A stretch of DNA of 64,000 bases, from the NCBI RefSeq assembly GCF_902706195.1, contig NZ_CACSJO010000009.1, forward strand, positions 1 through 64,000. The letters run 5' to 3'. The notes under the pieces were generated by a model that had not been told where the DNA came from, made no database searches, and saw only the letters and a list, made by a program, of their open reading frames with translations. The position numbers and the translations under genes are program-made. This DNA comes from Novosphingobium sp. 18050 (lineage in GTDB: Bacteria > Pseudomonadota > Alphaproteobacteria > Sphingomonadales > Sphingomonadaceae). Of the stretch, positions 17,273-25,752 are shown piece by piece; the stretch's first letter is position 1; every line of letters starts with the position of its first letter.

Positions 17273-17307
17273 ATAGCCGACAGATGACTGAAGCACCTGC
17301 CGGCTAT
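17273..17307 (-). terminator. terminator of trcR
   Basis: ATAGCCGACAG (17273-17283) pairs with CTGCCGGCTAT (17297-17307) with one mismatch. On the minus strand the stem is followed by GTTTACATTTA. It begins just after the trcR stop. Confidence 0.75.
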
Positions 17308-17313
17308 ATCTGT

Positions 17314-18021
17314 TTACTGATTGCGCTCTTCGGCCTCGGCGGCACGCTTGGCTTCGAGCCAGGCGGCGACTTCGGCTTCCTGCGCGGCCGCGCTGGCGGC
17401 CTGGACCTGGGCCTGACGCTCTGCGCGCAGTTCCTCGATCAGGGCGTCGCGGTCGTCGGTCAGACGCTCCTTGGTCAGGTTCTCGTCTTCCTGGATGCCG
17501 GCCTTCTTGGCTGCCTTGGCAACCAGGGCGTCCAGTTCGCGCTGCGAGCACAGACCCAGCGTAACCGGGTCCTTCGGCGTGATGTTGTTGATGTTCCAGT
17601 GCGAACGGTCGCGGATCGCCGCAATCGTGTTGCGCGTGGTGCCGATCAGCTTGCCGATCTGCGCATCCGAAACCTCGGCGTGGTTGCGCAGGATCCAGGC
17701 GATGCCGTCCGGCTTGTCCTGACGCTTCGAAACCGGGGTGTAGCGCGGGCCCTTGGTACGGCTCGCGGTGACCGGCACCTTGTGCATGCGCAGCTTGTAT
17801 TCGGGGTTGGCCTGCCCCTTTTCGATCTCTTCCATGGTCAGTTCGCCGGCACGAACAGGGTCGCGGCCGGTGTACTTGCTGGAGGCCAGATCGTCGGCCA
17901 TGGCCTGGACTTCAAGCATGTGGAGACCGCAGAACTCTGCAATCTGCTCAAAAGTCAAAGAAGTGATGTCGACCAGCCACGAGGCGGTCGCGTGCGGCAT
18001 CAGCGGAGTGGGCTGGCTCAT
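17314..18021 (-). CDS. trcR: cell cycle transcriptional regulator TrcR (DUF1013)
   Basis: This 235-residue protein matches the alphaproteobacterial DUF1013 family, named TrcR for its role in cell-cycle transcription in Caulobacter. Recognisable blocks are PHATASWLVDITSLTFEQIA, the HTH-like AQIGKLIGTTRNTIAAIRDR, HWNINNITPKDPVTLGLCSQ and a C-terminal alanine- and glutamate-rich coil. The ATG at 18021 is chosen because conserved residues begin there. A parS-like site lies about 120 bases upstream. Confidence 0.88.
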   Translation of the reverse strand: MSQPTPLMPHATASWLVDITSLTFEQIAEFCGLHMLEVQAMADDLASSKYTGRDPVRAGELTMEEIEKGQANPEYKLRMHKVPVTASRTKGPRYTPVSKRQDKPDGIAWILRNHAEVSDAQIGKLIGTTRNTIAAIRDRSHWNINNITPKDPVTLGLCSQRELDALVAKAAKKAGIQEDENLTKERLTDDRDALIEELRAERQAQVQAASAAAQEAEVAAWLEAKRAAEAEERNQ

Positions 18022-18143
18022 GTCTCTATCCCCGGCGGAAACAATAAGGGCCACCCCTGCGGAGTGGCCGTACCGTGCCGATTTAGGGAAATTTTGCGCA
18101 ATGGGCAAGCGAAAGGCTTGATTTTTTGCAGGAGAGTGCCTGA

Positions 18144-18159
18144 AGTTTCACGTGGAACC
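18144..18159. promoter_or_regulatory. parS-like site 1 (upstream of trcR)
   Basis: AGTTTCACGTGGAACC has a core GTTTCACGTGGAAC (18145-18158) that matches the parS family centred on CACGTG, with changes only at the outermost bases. It lies in the gap between trcR and the quinone oxidoreductase gene. Confidence 0.8.
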
Positions 18160-18213
18160 GCCGGGCGCATGCTCTGCCCGGCCTGCCGCAGGCTGAACTG
18201 CGCCCGCCGCAGT

Positions 18214-19215
18214 TCAGACCTCCAGCACAATCTTGCCGATGTGGTCGCCGGCTTCCATCCGCGCGTGGGCCGCTGCGGCTTCAGCCAGCGGAAAGCGCGC
18301 ATCCATAACCGGGCGCAGCAGGCCCTCTTCCACCAGAGGCCAGGCGCACCCGGCGATTTCCTGCGCGAGCAATGTCTTGAACTCGTCCGAACGCGGCCGC
18401 AGCGTCGACCCGGTGAGCGTATAGCGACGGCTCATGACCACGGCCATGTTGATCTCCGCCTTCGCTCCGCCCTGCACCGCGATGGTGACATGGCGTCCGT
18501 CCGGCGCCAGACACTTGAGATTGCGCGAAACATAGCTGCCCGCGACCATGTCGAGCACGAGATCGACCCCCCTGCCCCCGGTCAGCCGCGCGACTTCCTC
18601 GACGAAATCGCTCGTCTTGTAGTCGATCGCGTGGGTCGCCCCGATCTTCAGCGCCGCCTCGCATTTCTCGGCCGAACCGCAGGTGACAATGACCGTCAGC
18701 CCGAAATGACGGCCCAGCATCGCCGCCATCGTACCGATGCCGCTGGTGCCGCCATGGACCAGCAGCGTCTCGCCCTCGCGCGCATGACCACGCTCGAAAA
18801 CGTTGTGCCAGACGGTAAACAGGGTTTCAGGCAGCGCAGCGGCCTCGTCCATTTCGAGGCCTTCCGGCACCGGCAGACAGTGTCCTGCCCTCGCCAGGCA
18901 ATACTGCGCATACCCCCCGCCGGAAACGAGCGCGCAGACCTGTTGGCCGGGGATGAACTCGGTCACTCCTTCACCCAGAGCCGCGATCGTGCCCGAAATC
19001 TCCAGCCCCGGAATCGGCGAAGCGCCCGGCGGCGGCGGATAGTTGCCCGTCCGCTGTACCACATCGGGCCGGTTCACCCCGGCGAACGCCACCCGCACCA
19101 GCACCTCGCCGGGCCCCGGCCTTGGCACCGGGACGATTTCGGGACGGAGAACTTCGGGACCGCCGGGCGAATCGTATCCCACGGCCGTCATCATGACAGG
19201 AAGGTCAGCTAACAT
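18214..19215 (-). CDS. NAD(P)H quinone oxidoreductase (PIG3-like MDR family)
   Basis: A 333-residue medium-chain dehydrogenase/reductase without the structural zinc site, similar to PIG3/quinone oxidoreductase. It has the N-terminal GroES-like domain with RTGNYPPPPGASPIPGLEIS and the Rossmann motif LLVHGGTSGIGTMAAMLG. It likely reduces quinones or other electrophiles with NADPH. Start choice among ATG 19215, a GTG at 19233 and ATGs at 19191 and 19194 is open. Confidence 0.87.
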   Translation of the reverse strand: MLADLPVMMTAVGYDSPGGPEVLRPEIVPVPRPGPGEVLVRVAFAGVNRPDVVQRTGNYPPPPGASPIPGLEISGTIAALGEGVTEFIPGQQVCALVSGGGYAQYCLARAGHCLPVPEGLEMDEAAALPETLFTVWHNVFERGHAREGETLLVHGGTSGIGTMAAMLGRHFGLTVIVTCGSAEKCEAALKIGATHAIDYKTSDFVEEVARLTGGRGVDLVLDMVAGSYVSRNLKCLAPDGRHVTIAVQGGAKAEINMAVVMSRRYTLTGSTLRPRSDEFKTLLAQEIAGCAWPLVEEGLLRPVMDARFPLAEAAAAHARMEAGDHIGKIVLEV

Positions 19216-19304
19216 GGTCGCAGGTGTTGCCACAGTGGACGACTACGGGGAACACACTTTCGGACCATTGACAGGCGCCAATTCGAGTCCGATGCTGCAT
19301 TGCA

Positions 19305-19523
19305 ATGGACGATTATGATCGACCGCGGCGGCGGTCGTCCGAAGGCGACTTCGGCGCCGCCAGCCTCCTCGCCAGCGAAAGCCTGGAGCGCTATTCGCTG
19401 GACGAACTCGACTCACGTATCGTTCTGCTGGAAACCGAAATCGAACGCATCCGCGCGCACCGAAGCGCGTCTTCCGCCCACCGGCTTGCGGCCGATGCCC
19501 TGTTCAGGCCGCGATCATCTTGA
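19305..19523 (+). CDS. DUF1192 family small protein
   Basis: A 72-residue protein starting MDDYDRPRRR with the conserved core ESLERYSLDELDSRIVLLE, matching the DUF1192 family found in alphaproteobacteria. The central part is predicted helical and amphipathic. No enzymatic function is known. It precedes clpA by about 150 bases and is divergent from the quinone oxidoreductase. Confidence 0.82.
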   Translation: MDDYDRPRRRSSEGDFGAASLLASESLERYSLDELDSRIVLLETEIERIRAHRSASSAHRLAADALFRPRSS

Positions 19524-19672
19524 TCCGCGCAGCCTCGCCTTTCCGCTCCCGTGCAACGTCTCCGCACGGGCAACCTCGCAACCCTCCTGATCATTCCTAT
19601 ATCGATCCCGAAACCTCTCACCGCCAAACTCCCTTGTACGGAGAGTCGTCCCTCACAATGAAGGTCGCATAA

Positions 19673-22051
19673 ATGCCAAGTTTCGCGCAAAGCCTTGAAA
19701 AGACCCTGCACTCGGCTCTGTCTCACGCGTCTGAGCGGAGCCACGAGTACGCGACGCTCGAGCACCTGCTGCTCGCGCTGATCGACGATACGGACGCGGC
19801 CCAGGTCATGCAGGCTTGCGGCGTGGACCTTGGCGATCTGGGCGACGTGGTGCGCCAGTATCTCGACCAGGAATACCAGTCGCTCAAGACCGAGGAAAAG
19901 GGCGATCCCGCCCCTACTGCCGGTTTCCAGCGGGTGATCCAGCGCGCCATCCTGCACGTCCAGTCCTCCGGCAAGGACACCGTGACCGGCGCCAACGTTC
20001 TTGTCGCCCTGTTCTCCGAACGTGACAGTTACGCCGTCTACTTCCTGCAACAGCAGGACATGAGCCGCCTCGACGCCGTCAGCTATATCAGCCACGGCAT
20101 CGGCAAGGGCGGCAAGCGCATCGAGGATCGCAGCCCCAAGGGCGCGTCCGACGAGAACACCCCCACGCCCGAAGACAAGAACGAGACCAAGCCCGCCGCC
20201 GGAAACAAGAAGGATTCCGCGCTCGACCAGTTCACCGTCAACCTCAACGAAAAGGCACTGAACGGCAAGGTCGACCCGCTGATCGGTCGCGGCCCCGAAG
20301 TGGACCGCACGATTCAGATCCTGTGCCGCCGCTCCAAGAACAACCCGCTCTACGTGGGTGATCCGGGCGTGGGCAAGACCGCGATCGCAGAAGGACTTGC
20401 GCGCAAGATCGTCGAGGGCGAAGTGCCAGAAGTGCTGGCCGAAGCGGTGATCTACTCGCTCGACATGGGCAGCCTCCTGGCTGGCACCCGCTATCGCGGC
20501 GATTTCGAGGAACGCCTCAAGCAGGTCGTCTCCGAACTTGAGAAGATGCCTCATGCGGTCCTCTTCATCGACGAGATTCACACCGTGATCGGCGCCGGCG
20601 CCACCAGCGGCGGCGCGATGGACGCCTCGAACCTGCTCAAGCCGGCTCTGTCGGGCGGCACGATCCGTTGCATCGGCTCGACCACCTACAAGGAGTTCCG
20701 CAACCACTTCGAAAAGGACCGCGCCCTGCTGCGCCGGTTCCAGAAGATCGACGTGAACGAACCCACGATCGAGGACACCATCAAGATCCTCAAGGGCCTG
20801 CGCACGGCCTTCGAGGAGCACCACAAGGTCAAGTACACCCCCGACGCCATCAAGACGGCGGTGGAGCTTTCAGCCCGCTACATCAACGACCGCAAGCTGC
20901 CCGACAAGGCGATCGACGTGATCGACGAAGTCGGCGCGATGCAGATGCTGGTGCCCCCCAGCCGCCGCAAGAAAACCATTACCGCCCGCGAGATCGAGCA
21001 GGTCATCGCGACGATGGCGCGCATCCCGCCCAAATCGGTCAGCTCCGACGACAAGAAGGCGCTCGGCACGCTCGAGCGTGATCTCAAGCGCGTCGTCTTC
21101 GGGCAGGACAAGGCGATCGAGCTGGTCTCGACGGCAATGAAGCTCAGCCGCGCCGGGCTCCGCGATCCGGAAAAGCCGATCGGCTCGTTCCTGTTCTCCG
21201 GCCCCACCGGCGTCGGCAAGACCGAAGTCGCCAAGCAACTGGCCCAGGTCATGGGCATCCCGATGCAGCGCTTCGACATGTCCGAATACATGGAGCGTCA
21301 TTCGGTCAGCCGCCTGATCGGCGCGCCTCCGGGTTATGTCGGGTTCGATCAGGGCGGCTTGCTCACCGATGCCATCGACCAGCAGCCGCACTGCGTTCTA
21401 CTGCTCGACGAAATCGAGAAAGCCCACGCCGACCTGTTCAACATCCTGCTGCAGGTGATGGACAACGGCCGCCTGACCGACCACCACGGCAAGACCGTCG
21501 ATTTCCGCAACGTGGTGCTCATCATGACCACCAACGCGGGCGCTTCGGACATGGCCAAGGTCGGCATCGGCTTCGGCGATGTGTCCAAGCAGGACGCCGG
21601 TGAAGAAGCGGTGAAGCAGCTCTTCACGCCTGAATTCCGCAACCGCCTCGATGCGATCATCCCCTTCGCCTATCTCGCCAAGGACACGATCAGCCGGGTC
21701 GTGGACAAGTTCATCCTCCAGCTGGAACTCCAGTTGGCCGACCAGAACGTCCACATCCAGTTCGATTCGACCGCCCGCGAATGGCTGGGCGACCGCGGCT
21801 ACGACAAGCTCTACGGCGCCCGCCCGATGGCCCGCGTCATTCAGGAGAAGGTCAAGCAGCCGCTTGCCGAGGAACTGCTGTTCGGCAAGCTGGCCCACGG
21901 CGGCGAGGTCCACGTATCGGTCAAGGAAGACGCGCTCAACTTCGAGCTGACGCCTTCCCCACCCAAGGTGACCAAGGCCAAGAAGAAAACGCCTGTGAAG
22001 CGGGTGACGAAGAAGTCTGGTATCGAGCCGGAAACCAGCTCCGACGACTGA
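19673..22051 (+). CDS. clpA: ATP-dependent Clp protease ATP-binding subunit ClpA
   Basis: ClpA is an AAA+ unfoldase that feeds substrates, including N-end-rule proteins, to ClpP. The 792 residues contain the N-domain (to about 145), a charged linker, and two ATPase modules with Walker A motifs GDPGVGKTAIAEG (about 227) and GPTGVGKTEVAKQ (about 507). VLFIDEIHTVIGAG is the first Walker B. The tail is lysine-rich (KVTKAKKKTPVKRVTKK), unlike E. coli ClpA. The adaptor gene clpS is not in this window. Confidence 0.96.
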   Translation: MPSFAQSLEKTLHSALSHASERSHEYATLEHLLLALIDDTDAAQVMQACGVDLGDLGDVVRQYLDQEYQSLKTEEKGDPAPTAGFQRVIQRAILHVQSSGKDTVTGANVLVALFSERDSYAVYFLQQQDMSRLDAVSYISHGIGKGGKRIEDRSPKGASDENTPTPEDKNETKPAAGNKKDSALDQFTVNLNEKALNGKVDPLIGRGPEVDRTIQILCRRSKNNPLYVGDPGVGKTAIAEGLARKIVEGEVPEVLAEAVIYSLDMGSLLAGTRYRGDFEERLKQVVSELEKMPHAVLFIDEIHTVIGAGATSGGAMDASNLLKPALSGGTIRCIGSTTYKEFRNHFEKDRALLRRFQKIDVNEPTIEDTIKILKGLRTAFEEHHKVKYTPDAIKTAVELSARYINDRKLPDKAIDVIDEVGAMQMLVPPSRRKKTITAREIEQVIATMARIPPKSVSSDDKKALGTLERDLKRVVFGQDKAIELVSTAMKLSRAGLRDPEKPIGSFLFSGPTGVGKTEVAKQLAQVMGIPMQRFDMSEYMERHSVSRLIGAPPGYVGFDQGGLLTDAIDQQPHCVLLLDEIEKAHADLFNILLQVMDNGRLTDHHGKTVDFRNVVLIMTTNAGASDMAKVGIGFGDVSKQDAGEEAVKQLFTPEFRNRLDAIIPFAYLAKDTISRVVDKFILQLELQLADQNVHIQFDSTAREWLGDRGYDKLYGARPMARVIQEKVKQPLAEELLFGKLAHGGEVHVSVKEDALNFELTPSPPKVTKAKKKTPVKRVTKKSGIEPETSSDD

Positions 22052-22072
22052 TCCTTGTAACAGGCAATGAAG

Positions 22073-22112
22073 ATGGGGTGGGAACCGCAGGGTTTCCGCC
22101 CCATTTCTTTTT
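22073..22112 (+). terminator. strong terminator of clpA
   Basis: A 14-bp stem with two G-U pairs (22073-22086 with 22091-22104), tetraloop GCAG, is followed by TTCTTTTTC. It ends one base before the ATG of the next gene. Confidence 0.92.
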
Positions 22113-22113
22113 C

Positions 22114-23118
22114 ATGGCCCGCGAATTCTCCTGGATTAGACCCGAACCCTGGGGAATCCATGTCGTCCCTGCAGACTGCTGGATCGATCCGGCACGTCCC
22201 GTTGATCGGGCACTGGTTACCCACGGCCACGCTGACCACGCACGCGGCGGCCATGGCGCAACTTTCGCCACCCCCGCCACCCTCGCCATCATGAAGCTTC
22301 GCTACGCCACCGAAGAAGGCGCTGTGGCCGTCCCCTACGGCGATCGTATCGAACTGCCCGGAGGTGTCCATGCCACGTGGATTCCCGCCGGCCACGTCCT
22401 CGGCTCGGCGCAAATCCTCCTCGAACACGCGGGCGAGCGGATCGTCGTCACCGGCGACTTCAAGCGCCGACCCGACCCGACCTGCCCGCCCTTCGAAGTC
22501 ACCCCCTGCGACGTCCTCGTCACCGAGGCGACCTTCGGCCTCCCCGTATTCCGGCATCCGCCGGTAGAGGAAGAGGTCGGCAAGCTACTCACCGCCCTCG
22601 CGGCCAATCCACAGCGCTGCGTGCTGGTGGGCGCTTACGCGCTGGGCAAGGCGCAGCGCCTGATCGCCGAACTGCGCCGCGCCGGGCACCGCGATACGAT
22701 CTGGCTCCACGGCGCCATGGAACGAATGTGCCGCCTCTATGAGGAATGGGGTATCGATCTGGGTGATCTGCGGCTCGTCTCGGACGCAGGCAAACAGGAC
22801 CTCGCGGGAAGTGTAGTCCTCGCCCCGCCCTCCGCCCTGAACGACCGCTGGAGCCGCCGGCTGCCGGACCCGATCACCGCGATGGCCTCAGGCTGGATGC
22901 GCGTCCGCCAGCGAGCGCGGCAGCGGATGGTCGAACTGCCGCTCATCATCTCCGATCATGCGGACTGGGATGAACTGACGCAGACGGTGGTGGACGTGAA
23001 TCCGGCCGAGACATGGATCACCCACGGGCGCGAGGAAGCCATGTTGCGATGGTGTGAGTTGAACCAGAGGAAGGCCCGGGCTTTGGCGCTTGTGGGGTAT
23101 GAGGATGAAGATGATTAA
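22114..23118 (+). CDS. ligase-associated DNA damage response exonuclease (metallo-beta-lactamase fold)
   Basis: A 334-residue metallo-beta-lactamase/beta-CASP-type nuclease. The metal motif THGHADHARGG lies near residue 42, followed by VTGDFKRR, ISDHADWDEL and WITHGRE near the end, the pattern of the exonuclease that accompanies bacterial ATP-dependent DNA ligases. It likely processes DNA ends before ligation by the next gene. The ATG at 22114 directly abuts the U-tract of the clpA terminator, leaving no room for a Shine-Dalgarno sequence unless transcripts read through. Confidence 0.88.
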   Translation: MAREFSWIRPEPWGIHVVPADCWIDPARPVDRALVTHGHADHARGGHGATFATPATLAIMKLRYATEEGAVAVPYGDRIELPGGVHATWIPAGHVLGSAQILLEHAGERIVVTGDFKRRPDPTCPPFEVTPCDVLVTEATFGLPVFRHPPVEEEVGKLLTALAANPQRCVLVGAYALGKAQRLIAELRRAGHRDTIWLHGAMERMCRLYEEWGIDLGDLRLVSDAGKQDLAGSVVLAPPSALNDRWSRRLPDPITAMASGWMRVRQRARQRMVELPLIISDHADWDELTQTVVDVNPAETWITHGREEAMLRWCELNQRKARALALVGYEDEDD

Positions 23119-23148
23119 GACCTGGGGCCATCGCCCCAGACCCCCTTA
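23117..23148 (+). repeat. palindromic repeat, copy A-left
   Basis: AAGACCTGGGGCCATCGCCC opens this copy, whose core CTGGGGC-CATC-GCCCCAG forms a 7-bp hairpin at 23122-23139. It begins inside the stop codon of the exonuclease gene. Related copies lie at 23326, 38736, 49368, 49518, 59886 and 60112. Confidence 0.8.
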
Positions 23149-23325
23149 CTGGCGGCGTTGCGTGTGCAGTTACGGCGGATGCGTATGGTGACGGCCGAGT
23201 TACTTATAGCCGCCGGCGGTCTTGTTGTGCGGGCAGCAGCGCGCAGGCTCTCCCCATCCACTTTGTCGTCCCTGAGCGAGAATGACGTGCGCACCCAAGG
23301 CCCCTGCGCACACGGCGCCGCCAAT

Positions 23326-23358
23326 AAAGGGGGCTGGGGCGATGGCCTCAGGTCTTCG
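23326..23358 (-). repeat. palindromic repeat, copy A-right (inverted)
   Basis: AAAGGGGGCTGGGGCGATGG opens an inverted, slightly decayed copy of the same element, 12 bases before the ligase start. Together with copy A-left it encloses about 180 bases that resemble the interior of the pair at 49.4 kb. Confidence 0.72.
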
Positions 23359-23369
23359 TTCCCCTTCTG

Positions 23370-24962
23370 ATGGAAAACTTCGCCGCCCTTCTGGACGCTC
23401 TGGTCTACACCCGAAGCCGCAACGCCAAACTCAAGCTCCTGGCCGATTACTTGCGCGAAACCCCCGACCCGGACCGAGGCTGGGCCCTTGCAGCGTTGAC
23501 CGACGGGCTGGATTTTCCGGCAGTGAAAAGCGCAACCATCCGCAACCTGCTGACCGAGCGCATCGACTCCGTCCTGTGGACCCTGAGCCGCGAATATGTC
23601 GGCGATTCGGCCGAGACCGCAAGCCTGCTCTGGCCCGAGCCTGCAGAGGCGCCCTCCCCGCCAACTGTCTCCGAGGCGGTGGACGCGCTATCGCGCATGA
23701 CCCGCGGCAACGTCATGGTCGAACTCCCCCGGCTGCTCGACCGGCTCGATGCGAATGGGCGTTATGCCTTGCTCAAGCTGGCCACGGGAGCGATGCGGAT
23801 CGGCATTTCGGCCAGGCTTGCCAAGACCGCCTTCGCGCAGGCTTTCAGCGTCGCGGTGGAGGATGTGGAGGAGCATTGGCACGGCCAGACCCCGCCATAT
23901 GCCGCGCTGTTCGACTGGGCGGCGCATGGGGGAGAGGCGCCCAGTTCGGAAAACCTGCCGCTATTCCGGCCCTTCATGCTCGCGCATGGGCTGGAGGACA
24001 GCGAGGTCGATCTGGCCGACTATGCGGCGGAATGGAAATGGGACGGCATCCGCGTGCAGGTGGTCCACGCTGGCGGCGAAACCCGCGTCTATTCCCGCTC
24101 CGGCGACGATATATCCGCCACTTTCCCCGAAATTGCCGAGGCGCTGGCGATCAACGCGGTGCTGGACGGCGAACTGCTGGTGCGCGGCGCGCATCAGGGC
24201 GGGGAGGCGGGCGGCGCGGCAAGTTTCAACGCCTTGCAACAGCGCCTTGGCCGTAAGACGGTCAGCAAAAAGATGCGGGAGGAATATCCGGCGTTCGTAA
24301 GACTTTATGATGCCTTGATTGTCGAGGGAGAAGACCTGCGCCCCCTGCCCTGGGCCAGGCGCCGGGCAGCTTTGGAGGATCTGGTACCCCGGCTAGACCC
24401 ACAGCGCTTCGACATCAGCGGAGTCATCCCGGCGGACGACTTTGCGCAATTGGCCGCCATCCGCGAGCGGGCACGGGACGATGCCATCGAAGGGGTTATG
24501 CTCAAGCGGCGCGACAGCCCTTATGTAGCGGGTCGCAAGACCGGGCTCTGGTATAAATGGAAGCGAGATCCGCTGCTGATCGACTGCGTGCTGATGTATG
24601 CCCAGCGCGGCTCGGGGAAGCGCAGTTCGTTCTATTCGGACTACACCTTCGGCTGCTGGGACGGCGATCCCGATACGGGGGCGGAACTGCTACCGGTGGG
24701 CAAGGCCTATTTCGGCTTCACCGACGAAGAGCTGAAATGGCTCGACCGCTACGTGCGTGGTCACACCGTGAACCGCTTCGGTCCGGTGCGCGAAACCGAC
24801 AAGTCTCTGGTGTTCGAAGTGGCCTTCGATTCCGTCCATTCAAGCAAGCGCCACAAGTCGGGCGTCGCCATGCGCTTTCCCCGCATCAGCCGCATCCGCG
24901 CCGACAAGCCCCCCCACGAGGCAGACCGCATAGAGGCCCTGCGCGCCCTCATCCGCGATTGA
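23370..24962 (+). CDS. ATP-dependent DNA ligase (cisplatin damage response type)
   Basis: A 530-residue ATP-dependent ligase distinct from the replicative NAD-dependent LigA. The N-terminal helical domain (about 1-190) precedes the nucleotidyltransferase core with the adenylated lysine K223 in AEWKWDGIRVQ. Further motifs are VLDGELLV, DDAIEGVMLKRRDSPY and LWYKWKRDPL. It pairs with the exonuclease upstream; in many genomes a Lhr-type helicase and a phosphoesterase complete this set, but neither lies here. No obvious ribosome-binding site precedes the ATG. Confidence 0.92.
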   Translation: MENFAALLDALVYTRSRNAKLKLLADYLRETPDPDRGWALAALTDGLDFPAVKSATIRNLLTERIDSVLWTLSREYVGDSAETASLLWPEPAEAPSPPTVSEAVDALSRMTRGNVMVELPRLLDRLDANGRYALLKLATGAMRIGISARLAKTAFAQAFSVAVEDVEEHWHGQTPPYAALFDWAAHGGEAPSSENLPLFRPFMLAHGLEDSEVDLADYAAEWKWDGIRVQVVHAGGETRVYSRSGDDISATFPEIAEALAINAVLDGELLVRGAHQGGEAGGAASFNALQQRLGRKTVSKKMREEYPAFVRLYDALIVEGEDLRPLPWARRRAALEDLVPRLDPQRFDISGVIPADDFAQLAAIRERARDDAIEGVMLKRRDSPYVAGRKTGLWYKWKRDPLLIDCVLMYAQRGSGKRSSFYSDYTFGCWDGDPDTGAELLPVGKAYFGFTDEELKWLDRYVRGHTVNRFGPVRETDKSLVFEVAFDSVHSSKRHKSGVAMRFPRISRIRADKPPHEADRIEALRALIRD

Positions 24963-24971
24963 CCGTGATCA

Positions 24972-24987
24972 AGTTCCACGTGAAACT
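24972..24987. promoter_or_regulatory. parS-like site 2
   Basis: AGTTCCACGTGAAACT has a core GTTCCACGTGAAAC (24973-24986) matching parS. It lies between the ligase and globin genes. Confidence 0.8.
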
Positions 24988-25035
24988 TTTGGGATAGGAA
25001 GGACGCTAAGCCCCTTTGCCCAGGAGAGATCACCC

Positions 25036-25446
25036 TTGTCCGTCGACACCCAGCCCAAGCCCGCCGAGAATCCAGGCACTCCATTCTACCGCCTGGGAGG
25101 CGCTCCCGTGTTCGAGGCAATTGCCGAGCGCTTTTACGATCTGGTCGAACAGGACTCCGCCTACGCGCAGCTTCGCGCCATGCACGCTCCAGATCTTGCG
25201 CCCGTGTGTGCGTCGCTGCCGAAGTTCCTGGCTGGATGGGCAGGCGGCCCGCGCGACTGGTTCGAAGCCAATCCCGGCCGCTGCATGATGAGCCTGCACA
25301 AGCCGATGACCATCGACAAGGCCGTCGCCGGCCAATGGGCCGAAGCGATGCAGCGCGCGATTGCCGACGTAGCCCCCGAGCCTGCCGACATGGCGCGGGC
25401 CATGGGTGATATTCTTGCCGATATGGCGCGCGCCATGGGGCGCTGA
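25036..25446 (+). CDS. group II truncated haemoglobin
   Basis: A 136-residue truncated globin that binds haem and probably handles oxygen or nitric oxide. The N-terminal TPFYRLGGAPVFEAIAERFY, the proximal-helix region GRCMMSLHKPMTI with the haem-ligand histidine, and AGQWAEAMQRAI fit the trHb2 group. The start is a TTG at 25036, with AGGAGA about 9 nt upstream. The C-terminus carries a repeated MARAMG motif. Confidence 0.85.
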   Translation: MSVDTQPKPAENPGTPFYRLGGAPVFEAIAERFYDLVEQDSAYAQLRAMHAPDLAPVCASLPKFLAGWAGGPRDWFEANPGRCMMSLHKPMTIDKAVAGQWAEAMQRAIADVAPEPADMARAMGDILADMARAMGR

Positions 25447-25470
25447 AGCCGCGCTCGTCCCGGAGGAATT

Positions 25471-25752
25471 CTAGACCGAAATGCTGAACTGCTTCTCGCG
25501 GGACGTGGCCCCGCGCAGGAGTTCCAGCCGCGACGGTGCCAGGCCCAGCGCACGAGCCAGCAAGTCGCGCACAGCCTCATTCGCCTTGCCGTCCTCCGGC
25601 TTGGCGCGGACTTTGACGAGCAGGCGGCCGTCCGCAATTTCCAGCGATTCGACTTTCGCGCCGGGCGTCACGCGCAGAGCCAGACGCCCTTCCTCGTCGA
25701 TGAGAACGCGCAAGGCGTCGGCCGATGGCAGTTCTGCCTTCGGCCGCGCCAT
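25471..25752 (-). CDS. DUF167 (YggU) family protein
   Basis: A 93-residue protein of the DUF167/YggU family, with LALRVTPGAKVESLEI, the signature KPEDGKANEAVRDLLARALG and RLELLRGATSREKQF. Structures are known but no function is established. The ATG overlaps the stop of the carbonic-anhydrase-like gene by ATGA, so it is the distal gene of a translationally coupled run. Confidence 0.88.
   Translation of the reverse strand: MARPKAELPSADALRVLIDEEGRLALRVTPGAKVESLEIADGRLLVKVRAKPEDGKANEAVRDLLARALGLAPSRLELLRGATSREKQFSISV

Noticed and set aside
17257-19212. A 651-codon open frame on the plus strand over trcR and the quinone oxidoreductase
   Set aside because: It overlaps two conserved genes in the opposite direction and has low-complexity composition without motifs.
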